Source: Planococcus glaciei (GTDB lineage: Bacteria; Bacillota; Bacilli; Bacillales_A; Planococcaceae). From it: DNA of 64,000 nucleotides. Both the position numbers and the translations under genes were made by a program. This document shows, in pieces, positions 7,734-15,901 of the stretch (positions are counted from its first letter, which is position 1; every line of letters starts with the position of its first letter). The notes beneath the pieces were generated by a model. It saw nothing but the letters and a program-made list of their open reading frames with translations. It ran no database searches and had not been told where the DNA came from. The stretch lies in NCBI RefSeq assembly GCF_900099655.1, contig NZ_FNDC01000003.1, positions 186,001 through 250,000 of the forward strand, given 5' to 3'.

Positions 7734-8966
7734 TTACAGCAATCCGCTGTTTTTTAAGGTCTCCACTGAATTTAATACGGCAATTTTTACATGTTCATAA
7801 GTTAAGCCGCCTTGGATAAAAGCGGTATAAGGCGGACGAATCGGGCCATCTGCCGTCAGTTCGATGCTAGATCCCTGGACAAACGTGCCTGCGGCCATGA
7901 TGACATCGTCTTCATAGCCCGGCATGTAGGCCGGCTCCGGTTTGAACTGCGCATTGACCGGCGAACTTGCTTGGATGGTCTGGCAAAAAGCGATCATTTG
8001 CTCAGCGGTCTTGAATGACACGGACTGGATCAAATCTGTCCGTTTGGCTGAATAATGAGGCGTGGTGTGCATACCGACGGATTCAAGCAGAGCAGACGTG
8101 AAAATAGCGCCTTTTAACGCTTGCGATACAATATGCGGAGCCATGAAAAATCCCTGATACATATCAGGAAGCGCATTTAAAGAAGCTCCTGCCTCTCCTC
8201 CTATACCCGGAGAAGTCATCCGGTAACCGCATTTTTCGACTAAAACTTTTTTTCCGGCAATATAGCCGCCGATTTTCGCCATGCCGCCGCCTGGGTTTTT
8301 GATCAGCGAGCCTGCAATTAAATCCGCTCCCGCTTCAATCGGTTCGCGCTCTTCGACAAATTCACCGTAGCAATTGTCGACAAAAATAATGGCATCGGAT
8401 TTCAGCACACGGATTCTTGTCACCATGTCTTCGATTTCATCTACTGTAAATGAAGGACGTGTGTCGTAGCCGCGCGATCGCTGGATCGCAATGACTTTCG
8501 TTTTCTCGTGGATTGCCGATTCCGCAGCTGCCCAGTCAATTTCATTGGATTCAGTCAACGGGACATGCTGGTAGCTGATGCCGAAGTCTTTCAGCGATCC
8601 CGTATCTTGTTCGCCTCCGGAGACAATGGAATCGAGCGTATCGTAAGGCTTGCCGGTAATGTACAACAATTCGTCCCCCGGGCGCAACACGCCGAATAAG
8701 GAAATCGTGATGGCGTGCGTACCCGAAATGATTTGCGGGCGCACTAGTGCCGCTTCCGCACGGAAAACATCGGCATACACCCGTTCCAACGTATCGCGGC
8801 CTTCATCGTCATAGCCGTAGCCGGTCGACGGATTGAAATGATGGTCACTGACTTTTTGGCGATGAAAGGCATCCAGCACCTTCTTTTGATTCAGAAAGGC
8901 AATATCGTCTGCATTTCTTAGTTCGTTTTGTATGGTTTCTTCTATATCTCTGATCATCGTTTGCAT
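7734..8966 (-). CDS. ynbB: PLP-dependent methionine gamma-lyase family protein (YnbB, 'aluminum resistance' family)
   Basis: A 410-residue fold-type I PLP enzyme of the methionine gamma-lyase/aluminum-resistance family. The cofactor lysine is Lys223 in GSLIKNPGGG, and the aspartate that contacts the pyridine nitrogen is in FVDNCYGEF (Asp197). SGTHAI and GYGYDDEGRDTLE are family hallmarks. The physiological substrate in Bacillales is not established; the aluminum label is historical. Gene order ynbB-glnR-glnA is as in B. subtilis, although hflX, which precedes ynbB there, is absent here and replaced by a divergent TRIC gene. The start is the ATG at 8966 after GGAGAA. Confidence 0.9.
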   Translation of the reverse strand: MQTMIRDIEETIQNELRNADDIAFLNQKKVLDAFHRQKVSDHHFNPSTGYGYDDEGRDTLERVYADVFRAEAALVRPQIISGTHAITISLFGVLRPGDELLYITGKPYDTLDSIVSGGEQDTGSLKDFGISYQHVPLTESNEIDWAAAESAIHEKTKVIAIQRSRGYDTRPSFTVDEIEDMVTRIRVLKSDAIIFVDNCYGEFVEEREPIEAGADLIAGSLIKNPGGGMAKIGGYIAGKKVLVEKCGYRMTSPGIGGEAGASLNALPDMYQGFFMAPHIVSQALKGAIFTSALLESVGMHTTPHYSAKRTDLIQSVSFKTAEQMIAFCQTIQASSPVNAQFKPEPAYMPGYEDDVIMAAGTFVQGSSIELTADGPIRPPYTAFIQGGLTYEHVKIAVLNSVETLKNSGLL

Positions 8967-8998
8967 CTAATTCTCCATTCTCGTGTACTTACTTATCT

Positions 8999-9041
8999 AT
9001 TATGCAAGGAAACTTGAAAATGCGTCAAATTCTGCTACAAT
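8999..9041. promoter_or_regulatory. Overlapping divergent promoters for ynbB and the TRIC gene
   Basis: Minus strand: TTGACG (9023-9028), 18 bases, CATAAT (8999-9004) for ynbB. Plus strand: TTGAAA (9014-9019), 16 bases, TACAAT (9036-9041) with an upstream TG for the channel gene. The two promoters overlap, so the genes probably compete for polymerase. Confidence 0.6.
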
Positions 9042-9074
9042 TCATAGAGTTGAAGAGATTGGGAGGATGCCAAA

Positions 9075-9680
9075 ATGGCGTGGGAAGTATTAAGTGCTAT
9101 CGGGACGATTGCTTTTGCGGTGTCCGGCGCTATTATCGCAATGGAAGAAGAATACGATATTTTCGGAGTGTACTTGTTGGGCGTGGTGACGGCATTTGGC
9201 GGAGGGGCAATCCGGAATTTGCTGATTGGGGTTCCGGTATCGGCTCTTTGGGAACAGGAAATGATGTTCCAGCTGGCGCTCGCATCCATTACATTGGCCT
9301 TTTTGTTTCCAAACCGGCTGCTCGGCCCGTGGAATCGCTGGGGGAATTTTTTTGATGCCATCGGCTTGTCTGCTTTTGCCATCCAAGGTGCCTTATACGC
9401 CGTGGATTTGAACATGCCGGTGTATGCCGTCGTTGTGGCAGCCGTCTTGACCGGCTCCGGCGGAGGCATGGTACGGGATCTGCTGGCCGGCCGGAAACCG
9501 CTGGTGCTAAGGGCGGAAATTTATGCTGTCTGGGCAGCCATTGCCGGCATATTGATCAGTTTCGATATGATCCAGACCGATCTCATATTGTATGGGCTGT
9601 TCATCTGCATTACAACTTTGCGCATTCTGTCTTATCTTTATAAATGGAGGTTGCCGACACGCAAAATCCACTCCGTATGA
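9075..9680 (+). CDS. Trimeric intracellular cation (TRIC) channel family membrane protein
   Basis: A 201-residue integral membrane protein of the prokaryotic TRIC family (formerly UPF0126, YicG/YvgT-like), which forms K+-permeable trimeric channels. Two homologous halves are visible: each has a glycine-rich kinked helix, GVVTAFGGGAIRNLL (about 33-48) and AAVLTGSGGGMVRDLLAG (about 121-138), followed by further hydrophobic helices, for about seven membrane segments. The ATG at 9075 has GGGAGG 8 bases upstream. It stands alone on the plus strand and shares a bidirectional terminator with the convergent rhodanese gene. Confidence 0.9.
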   Translation: MAWEVLSAIGTIAFAVSGAIIAMEEEYDIFGVYLLGVVTAFGGGAIRNLLIGVPVSALWEQEMMFQLALASITLAFLFPNRLLGPWNRWGNFFDAIGLSAFAIQGALYAVDLNMPVYAVVVAAVLTGSGGGMVRDLLAGRKPLVLRAEIYAVWAAIAGILISFDMIQTDLILYGLFICITTLRILSYLYKWRLPTRKIHSV

Positions 9681-9690
9681 ATAAACAAAA

Positions 9691-9725
9691 GAACGGCTCA
9701 GCGTAAAAGCTGGGCCGTTCTTTTA
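9691..9725. terminator. Bidirectional terminator between TRIC gene and rhodanese gene
   Basis: GAACGGCTCAGC (9691-9702) pairs with GCTGGGCCGTTC (9709-9720) with one mismatch; A and T runs flank both sides. Confidence 0.9.
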
Positions 9726-9726
9726 T

Positions 9727-10026
9727 TTACGCGATGGTTTCACCGCTCCAGTTCATCATGCCGCCTTCAACATTGACCGTTTCCACGCCGTTCGTCTCCA
9801 AAAAGTCGCACGCCATCGCACTGCGGCCTCCTGCTTTGCAAATGATGTGAACCGGTGCAGATGCATCCAGTTCTTCTATGCGTTCCGGCAATTCGCCAAG
9901 CGGAATGTGTTTGGCACCCGGCACCATGCCGTATGCCACTTCTTCATATTCACGGACGTCAATCAATTGGATTTCCTGTCCGGCTTCTACAATTTCAAGC
10001 AAATCATCGGTTGTAATGGATTTCAT
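9727..10026 (-). CDS. Single-domain rhodanese-like sulfurtransferase
   Basis: A 99-residue protein made of one rhodanese domain. The active-site loop CKAGGRS carries the catalytic Cys63, and the N-terminal LIDVREYEEV and middle GAKHIPLGEL motifs are in place. Such proteins carry a persulfide and pass sulfur to acceptors; the partner cannot be told from context. The ATG at 10026 follows a GGAGG site. It is not in an operon with hfq, which ends about 160 bases away and has its own terminator. Confidence 0.9.
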   Translation of the reverse strand: MKSITTDDLLEIVEAGQEIQLIDVREYEEVAYGMVPGAKHIPLGELPERIEELDASAPVHIICKAGGRSAMACDFLETNGVETVNVEGGMMNWSGETIA

Positions 10027-10150
10027 CTGTTATTGCCTCCTGCTTTAAATGGCTTTCCTCTGAAAATGTTAACCGCCAAAAGCGGTACTGTCAAATAATG
10101 CGCCGCTTTATTCCGCGGCCGTTCACTCCATTTTTGTTCCAGATAACAAA

Positions 10151-10180
10151 AAACCAGCCGGAAGTTTTTCCGGCTGGTTT
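10151..10180 (-). terminator. hfq terminator
   Basis: A perfect 13-bp stem (10151-10163 with 10168-10180, loop of four) is followed by T residues on the minus strand, just after the hfq stop. It closes the transcription unit that includes miaA. Confidence 0.92.
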
Positions 10181-10185
10181 ACCAG

Positions 10186-10410
10186 TTATTCCTGATGCTC
10201 AATCGGCACCGCTTTAGCAGGCGAGAAAGTGGAGATTGCATGTTTGTAGATCAATTGCTGCTTGCCGTCTGTTTCAACCAGCACCGTAAAATTATCATAG
10301 GATTTAATGGTCCCTTTCAATTGGAAACCATTCAATAAAAAGACTGTAACAAAAATATTATTTTTACGCAGCTGATTCAAATAAACGTCTTGAATGTTTA
10401 CTGGCTTCAT
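10186..10410 (-). CDS. hfq: RNA chaperone Hfq
   Basis: Hfq forms a hexameric ring that binds U-rich and A-rich RNA. The 74-residue product has the Sm1 motif (about 20-45, [20 protein letters not shown]) and the Sm2 motif with the canonical YKHA. It is of the short Gram-positive type with almost no C-terminal tail. I choose the ATG at 10410, with GAGGGGGA 7 bases upstream, over an in-frame start 15 bases earlier. It lies 11 bases downstream of miaA, the same pairing as in B. subtilis and many other bacteria, and ends the operon. Confidence 0.97.
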   Translation of the reverse strand: MKPVNIQDVYLNQLRKNNIFVTVFLLNGFQLKGTIKSYDNFTVLVETDGKQQLIYKHAISTFSPAKAVPIEHQE

Positions 10411-10421
10411 GAATATCCCCC

Positions 10422-11378
10422 TCATAACCTCTTATCTGGATTTTGTTGTTCTATAATTCCAATTCGACGCTGGCGGTCTTTTTCCTGCATAAAGGCTTCT
10501 ATTTTGCGAATGTTTTTTCCCGGATTTTCCAATGCGTCAATCCAGAAAATCGGCAGCTTGTTGCGGAAATACGTAAATTGGCGTTTGGCGTATTTCCGCG
10601 AGTTTTGCTTCAGTAAATCCACCGCCTGCTTCCAATCCAATTTGCCATCCAAATAGTCATAGATTTCTTTATAGCCGATGGCGCGGATTGACTGCGCATC
10701 GCGGATTCCCCGTTCACGCAACAGTTGGACTTCTTGCAGCAACCCCTTCTCAATCATGATATCTACCCGCTGGTTGATCCGGTCATACAAAATATCCCGC
10801 GGCATATCAAGGCCGATGATCACTTCGTTGTACATCGGCGACAGCGCCAAATTGCGTTCGCTTGTTCCATGGCCGCTTTTGATGATTTCAATGGCACGGA
10901 GAACCCGCCGCGTATTGTTCGGATGGATGTCCGCTTTGGGATCCAGCTCCAGCAATTGCGCATGCATGTGGAGCGGCCCGTGCTCAGCCAGTTCCGCACG
11001 CAAAGCAGCACGCAGGCCCTCATCCGCCTGTTCTTCCGCAAAGCGGTAGTCAAACAGCACCGCTTGTACATACATACCGGATCCGCCGACAATGATTGGC
11101 AGCTTCCCGCGTGATTTGATTTCCTCAATTTTTTCACGCACCAGTTTCTGGTATTCCGCAACCGAAAACGATTCGTCCGGATCCTTGATGTCCAAAAGAT
11201 GGTGCGGGATTCCACGCATTTCACCAGGTTCGATTTTTGCTGTGCCAATCGACATCTCCCGGTACACCTGCATGGAATCCCCGTTAATAATTTCACCGCC
11301 AAGCCGTTCCGCAAGTTCCAGGCTAAGTGCTGTCTTGCCTGAAGCGGTCGGGCCGACAATGGCTAATACGTCAATCAT
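10422..11378 (-). CDS. miaA: tRNA dimethylallyltransferase MiaA
   Basis: MiaA adds a dimethylallyl group to N6 of A37 in tRNAs that read codons starting with U, the first step towards ms2i6A; MiaB, also in this window, adds the methylthio group. The 318-residue product has the P-loop GPTASGKT (9-16), [25 protein letters not shown] and the tRNA-binding [14 protein letters not shown] near the C-terminus. Its start overlaps the end of the upstream hydrolase gene by 8 bases, so translation is likely coupled. Confidence 0.97.
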   Translation of the reverse strand: MIDVLAIVGPTASGKTALSLELAERLGGEIINGDSMQVYREMSIGTAKIEPGEMRGIPHHLLDIKDPDESFSVAEYQKLVREKIEEIKSRGKLPIIVGGSGMYVQAVLFDYRFAEEQADEGLRAALRAELAEHGPLHMHAQLLELDPKADIHPNNTRRVLRAIEIIKSGHGTSERNLALSPMYNEVIIGLDMPRDILYDRINQRVDIMIEKGLLQEVQLLRERGIRDAQSIRAIGYKEIYDYLDGKLDWKQAVDLLKQNSRKYAKRQFTYFRNKLPIFWIDALENPGKNIRKIEAFMQEKDRQRRIGIIEQQNPDKRL

Positions 11379-12291
11379 TTGCCAACATCCATTCTAAAAT
11401 TGTTTCGAAATGCTTTTCTTTATCGGTTTCATGCAGCAGCTCGTGCCGCGCATCTTCCGCGAGATAGACGGCAACATTCGACAAACCGGCTCCTGTGTAT
11501 TGTTTGGCAGCTTTGAAAATGCCTTTGCCATTTCCGCCAACCGGATCATTCGAGCCGCTGATCAACAGCATCGGCAAGTCTTGGCGGATTTTCCCAACTT
11601 CCGCATTTTTATGGATCAAAGCGAGGCCGGTAAACAAATCCACGTAAAACTGATTGGTCGATGGAAACCCGCACATTGGATCCGCCTCGTACTTGGCCAC
11701 TTCGTTCCGGTCACGGCTGAGCCAGGCAAAGGACGATTCCTCATCTTTAAAAGGTTTCATAAAGCTGCCGAATGTCATTTTCCCGAGCAGTGCGCTTGGC
11801 TGGTCCTTGCCCTTGGCTTTCGATGCCATAAGAGCGGCAACGAGCCCTGCTTTTCCTGCAGCGCCCGGATCGCCGCCGCTTCCGGATAAAACGACGCGGC
11901 TAATATCTTGGCTGTGCAGCTGAATATAGCGCCTTGTTACAAAAGAGCCCATGCTATGACCAAAGAGAATCAATGGCAAAGGGCCAATCTGATTTTGCAC
12001 GACAGCGATCACTTCTTCGACATCCTTAACCACCCGGTCAAAACCTTTTTGTTCCCCGAAATAGCCTTGCACGCCGTTGCGCTCAGCGGTTCTGCCGTGC
12101 CCGCGCTGGTCGTGCCCGGAAACAGCGAATCCATGCGATGCCAGGAACTGCGCGAACTCTCCATAGCGTGCAATATGTTCTGCCATGCCGTGAACAATAT
12201 GGACATGCCCAACTGGCGCTTCCGGTTCGTAGAGTTCATAGTAAATTTCGTGGCCATCGTATGCTTCTAAAAAAGCCTTCGTGATTTTCAA
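11371..12291 (-). CDS. Alpha/beta hydrolase, monoacylglycerol lipase/lysophospholipase type
   Basis: A 306-residue serine hydrolase of the Hydrolase_4 group. The nucleophile elbow is GHSMGS (Ser113), the oxyanion region HGMAEH (34-39) and the [10 protein letters not shown] motif are typical of monoacylglycerol lipases; the acid and base are likely in GSNDPVGG and the DARHELLHE segment. No signal peptide is seen. The start is a TTG at 12291 after AAGGGGTG; TTGA overlaps the glpD stop by 4 bases and the gene overlaps miaA by 8. Placement directly after glpD suggests, as inference, a role in releasing glycerol from acylglycerols. Confidence 0.85.
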   Translation of the reverse strand: MKITKAFLEAYDGHEIYYELYEPEAPVGHVHIVHGMAEHIARYGEFAQFLASHGFAVSGHDQRGHGRTAERNGVQGYFGEQKGFDRVVKDVEEVIAVVQNQIGPLPLILFGHSMGSFVTRRYIQLHSQDISRVVLSGSGGDPGAAGKAGLVAALMASKAKGKDQPSALLGKMTFGSFMKPFKDEESSFAWLSRDRNEVAKYEADPMCGFPSTNQFYVDLFTGLALIHKNAEVGKIRQDLPMLLISGSNDPVGGNGKGIFKAAKQYTGAGLSNVAVYLAEDARHELLHETDKEKHFETILEWMLAND

Positions 12292-13949
12292 GACTGCACC
12301 CCTTCTCTGAACCGGGTCGCGGTGTCAATTTCCCGCTGCAGTTCTTCCCGGTACGCTTGCTGCTGCTGCGGCGTATACCCCAATATACGGCTCATATAAT
12401 GGTGTACGCCTTCTTTGTACTTCAAGACGTCTTCCATATGGAAGTACAAATCCCCCGTTCTTCTGACAAAGAAATCGGCAGGCGTGAGCGCCATCTCTTC
12501 TTCAACCGCATACTCGACAACAGCAGCCAAAGTTTTGGGAATGCTTTCTGGAATTGCATCCGGAAGCTTGCTGTAATGCTTGAACACTTTTTTGGCGTTG
12601 GTGCCGAAAAACTGGGCAAACATCTGCCCTTCTTCAGGCGACAACCCAAACTCCTCGGCTTCCAAAGCGGTTTGATGGACAAAACGCGGATATTCCTTCG
12701 CCCCGCCAAAATCTCCTCCGGATAACGGAAGGTTTTTGGTCGAACTTTTTCCGTACTTCTTGCCGTTCTGTTGTTTCAGTCGCTTCGCTACCAAATCGGT
12801 GATCGTTTCAGCCATTTTCCGATAGCCGGTCAGCTTGCCGCCCGCTATTGAAATCAAGCCTCTATCCGACTCCCAGATTTCATCTTTCCGAGAGATTTCA
12901 GAAGGGTCTTTCCCTTCTTCATAAATCAGCGGCCGGAGCCCTGCCCACGTAGATTCAATATCGTCCAGGCCTAAGTGGACAGAAGGAAACATTGAAGCCA
13001 CTGCGCCGATCAAATACTCTACGTCTTTTTGAGTCGCTGCCGGCTCCGCCGGGTCCTCCTCATAGAAGGTGTCGGTCGTTCCAATATACGCTTTGTTGTC
13101 CCGCGGAATCGCAAAAATCATCCGCTTATCCGGGGCATCGAAGTAGACCGCTTGGCGAAGCGGCAATTTGCTGCGGTCCACGACAATATGGACGCCTTTT
13201 GTCAAACGGAGCTGTTTGTTTCCACCTGCCGAATCGAGCTCTCTTACACCGTCGACCCATGGCCCCGTGGCGTTGACCACTTTTTGTGCATTGATCGCAA
13301 GCGTTTTGCCGGTAACTGTGTCCGTCGCTTGGACGCCAGACACTTTTCCGTCTTTGTAAAGAAAGCCGTCCGCTTTCATGTAATTGATGCAAACCGCTCC
13401 GAGTTCGGCCGCTTTCTTCAAAACTTCCAGCGTCAACCGCGCATCGTCAGTCCGGTATTCCACATACGTCCCGCCGCCAAGCAAGCCTTCGCTTTTGACC
13501 AGCGGTTCACGCTTCAGCACTTCATCCGGCGACAACATCACACGCCGTTCCCCTTTTTTGACGCCTGCCAAAAAATCATAAAAGCGCAAGCCAAAAGAAG
13601 TCATCAGCGGGCCGAATGTGCCGCCCTTGTGGAACGGCAGGAGCATTTGCTGAGGTTCAGTCACATGGACCGCATTTTCATAAACGATTTCGCGTTCTTT
13701 GCCGACTTCTGCCACCATCTTGACTTCGTACTGCTTCAAATACCGCAAGCCGCCGTGAACAAGCTTTGTTGAGCGGCTGGATGTGCCGGCTGCAAAATCC
13801 TGCATTTCGACCAACGCCACTTTCATGCCGCGCGATACGGCATCTAATGCGATTCCGGCACCTGTAATGCCGCCTCCGATTACGAGCAAATCAAATTCGC
13901 GAAGGGCCAATAAATTCATTTGCATACTCCGCTGTTTGGCTGAAAACAT
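12288..13949 (-). CDS. glpD: Aerobic glycerol-3-phosphate dehydrogenase
   Basis: GlpD is a membrane-associated flavoenzyme that oxidises glycerol 3-phosphate to dihydroxyacetone phosphate and passes electrons to menaquinone. The 553-residue product has the FAD-binding GGGITGAG (25-32), GTSSRSTKLVHGGLRYLKQYE, and the later FAIPRDNKAYIGTTDT and SIAGGKLTGYR motifs. In B. subtilis glpD is with glpFK; here no glpF, glpK or glpP is present and the gene lies between mutL and a lipase. A mutL terminator (13978-13995) precedes it; I see no convincing promoter in the remaining gap. The start is the ATG at 13949 after AAAGGGGGAAG. Confidence 0.96.
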   Translation of the reverse strand: MFSAKQRSMQMNLLALREFDLLVIGGGITGAGIALDAVSRGMKVALVEMQDFAAGTSSRSTKLVHGGLRYLKQYEVKMVAEVGKEREIVYENAVHVTEPQQMLLPFHKGGTFGPLMTSFGLRFYDFLAGVKKGERRVMLSPDEVLKREPLVKSEGLLGGGTYVEYRTDDARLTLEVLKKAAELGAVCINYMKADGFLYKDGKVSGVQATDTVTGKTLAINAQKVVNATGPWVDGVRELDSAGGNKQLRLTKGVHIVVDRSKLPLRQAVYFDAPDKRMIFAIPRDNKAYIGTTDTFYEEDPAEPAATQKDVEYLIGAVASMFPSVHLGLDDIESTWAGLRPLIYEEGKDPSEISRKDEIWESDRGLISIAGGKLTGYRKMAETITDLVAKRLKQQNGKKYGKSSTKNLPLSGGDFGGAKEYPRFVHQTALEAEEFGLSPEEGQMFAQFFGTNAKKVFKHYSKLPDAIPESIPKTLAAVVEYAVEEEMALTPADFFVRRTGDLYFHMEDVLKYKEGVHHYMSRILGYTPQQQQAYREELQREIDTATRFREGVQS

Positions 13950-13977
13950 TCCGCTTCCCCCTTTGCAGTTGAAAAGA

Positions 13978-13995
13978 GCCGCTTTTTCAAGCGGC
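13978..13995 (-). terminator. Probable mutL terminator
   Basis: GCCGCTT pairs with AAGCGGC around a four-base loop and is followed by TCTTTTC on the minus strand, between mutL and glpD. The stem is short, so readthrough is likely. Confidence 0.7.
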
Positions 13996-14028
13996 CGGGC
14001 TTGTATCCCTTATGATAACTCTCCCCTT

Positions 14029-15897
14029 TTACATAACCCGTTTAAACATTTTCTCCACATCGTACGTTTTGAAATGGATGATTACCGGTCGGCCATGCGG
14101 ACAAGTGAACGGCTGCTCTGCCAGTTTCAAATCGGCCAATAAGCGTTCCATTTCATGTTTCTGCAAATAATGGTTGGCTTTGATGGAGCGCTTGCAGCTC
14201 ATCATGATGGCGGCATCTTCCCGCAGTTTTTTCACATCGACTTTGCGTTCGTTCAGCACTTGCTCAATCAAATCCTCGATGACTTCCTGTTCGAAACCGT
14301 TCGGGAACCAGGTCGGATATTCGCGGACGATAAAGGAGGTATCGCCGAACTCCTCCAAAAAGACGCCGCTTTCCGCCAATACATCCAGTGCTTCTTTCAA
14401 GCGCAAGGCTTCGTCGCGGCTGTAGTGGAACGTCAGCGGCAGCAAAAGCGCCTGGCGTTCACTGGTATCGACGTCCCCGACTTTTTCGCGGAAGAACTCG
14501 TATTTAATGCGTTCCTGCGCGGCATGCTGATCGATCAAGTAAAAACCATCGGTGCTTTGCGCCACGATATACGTGCCGTGAATTTGCCCCACCACTTCCA
14601 GTTCTGGAAATTGGGGGCTTTCTTCTTCAAAAGGATCTTCAAAACGGTGTTCCGGTGGTTCAGGGATTTGTTCAGGTTCCGCTTCAGGGATTGGCGGCTC
14701 GGCAATTGCCGGCGGTTCAGCATCATTTGCACCGGGTACTTCGATTGCTTCCAGCTCAGGCATCGGATTGAACGTTCGAGCAGGAACAGGTGGAGCATAT
14801 GAACGGGAAGACTGGATGTCAGGCTCCTTCACCGTATGCGTTGTTTTCCACAAATCGAGCTGTCTGCTCGGTGCTTGCTTCGGCGCTTTCGGCTGTTCAA
14901 TGATCGGCGCCCGCACCGCTCCGCTGATTGTCCGGCGGATGGTTTCATGGATCAGATCCATCAATTCTTTTTCCTTGCTCAGGCGAATCTGCTGTTTCGC
15001 AGGATGAACATTGACATCCGTCAAATAAGGATCGCCTTCAATGTTCAAAATCGTGATCGGCTGGCGTTCGAGCGGAAGGAACGTGTGATACGCCTTATGG
15101 ACCGTATTAGCGATGGCGTAATGCTTGACCCAGCGCCCATTGACGAACAGCGAAATATAATTTTTATTGGCGCGTGTCACTTCTGGAAGGGAGGTGTAGC
15201 CCGAGATTTTGTAGTCATGGGACTCCGCTTCAAACGGAATCATTTTCTTGGCAATCGACACACCGTAAATATCCGAAATGACCCGTTGGATTTCGCCGCT
15301 GCCGGATGTCTGCAAAATGGTTCTGCCGTCATGGACCAATTTGAACGAAATCGCCGGATAGCTGAGCGCCAGCCGGTTCATCAAATCAATTGAATGGCCA
15401 AGTTCGGTCTGCAGCGTCTTCAAGTATTTTAAACGCGCCGGTGTGTTGAAGAACAATTGATCAATTTTAATATCAGTGCCTTTTCGGAGCGAACCTGCCC
15501 GGTGCTCGATCAAGCGCCCGCCTTCCATTTGGACAAATGTCCCGTTTTCCCCGTTGGAGGTGTGGAGCGTCACTTTTGATACCGATGCAATACTGGCCAA
15601 AGCCTCACCGCGGAACCCGAGCGTCCTGATCCGGAAGAGGTCATGTTCATTGGCGATTTTGCTGGTGGCGTGGCGGGAAAAGGACAATAATGCATCTTCC
15701 GAGTCCATGCCGGCTCCGTTATCAATGATTTGGATAGAGGTGAGTCCGGCTTCAACCAGCAGCACTTCGATTGCTGTCGAGCCCGCATCAATGGCGTTTT
15801 CCACTAATTCTTTGACGACCGAAGTCGGCCGTTCAACCACTTCACCGGCAGCTATTTTATTGGATAACGGTTCATCCATCAATCGAATGACTCCCAT
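14029..15897 (-). CDS. mutL: DNA mismatch repair protein MutL
   Basis: MutL links mismatch recognition by MutS to strand removal. The 622-residue product has the GHKL ATPase domain (about 1-330; NKIAAGEVVERP, ENAIDAG, DNGAGM, TLGFRGEAL) and a C-terminal dimerisation domain with an endonuclease site: DQHAAQERIKYE fits the DQHA-X2-E-X4-E metal motif and CPHGRP lies near the end. QALLLPL resembles the beta-clamp-binding motif. The linker is rich in Pro and Glu. The ATG follows the mutS stop by 4 bases with AAGGAGTGA as its ribosome-binding site, so the pair is coupled. Confidence 0.97.
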   Translation of the reverse strand: MGVIRLMDEPLSNKIAAGEVVERPTSVVKELVENAIDAGSTAIEVLLVEAGLTSIQIIDNGAGMDSEDALLSFSRHATSKIANEHDLFRIRTLGFRGEALASIASVSKVTLHTSNGENGTFVQMEGGRLIEHRAGSLRKGTDIKIDQLFFNTPARLKYLKTLQTELGHSIDLMNRLALSYPAISFKLVHDGRTILQTSGSGEIQRVISDIYGVSIAKKMIPFEAESHDYKISGYTSLPEVTRANKNYISLFVNGRWVKHYAIANTVHKAYHTFLPLERQPITILNIEGDPYLTDVNVHPAKQQIRLSKEKELMDLIHETIRRTISGAVRAPIIEQPKAPKQAPSRQLDLWKTTHTVKEPDIQSSRSYAPPVPARTFNPMPELEAIEVPGANDAEPPAIAEPPIPEAEPEQIPEPPEHRFEDPFEEESPQFPELEVVGQIHGTYIVAQSTDGFYLIDQHAAQERIKYEFFREKVGDVDTSERQALLLPLTFHYSRDEALRLKEALDVLAESGVFLEEFGDTSFIVREYPTWFPNGFEQEVIEDLIEQVLNERKVDVKKLREDAAIMMSCKRSIKANHYLQKHEMERLLADLKLAEQPFTCPHGRPVIIHFKTYDVEKMFKRVM

Positions 15898-15901
15898 ATT
15901 C

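Noticed and set aside
13029..14802. Long plus-strand frames of 215-247 codons across glpD and mutL
   Set aside because: They are antisense to well-conserved genes and their products resemble no family; they reflect codon bias of the coding strand.
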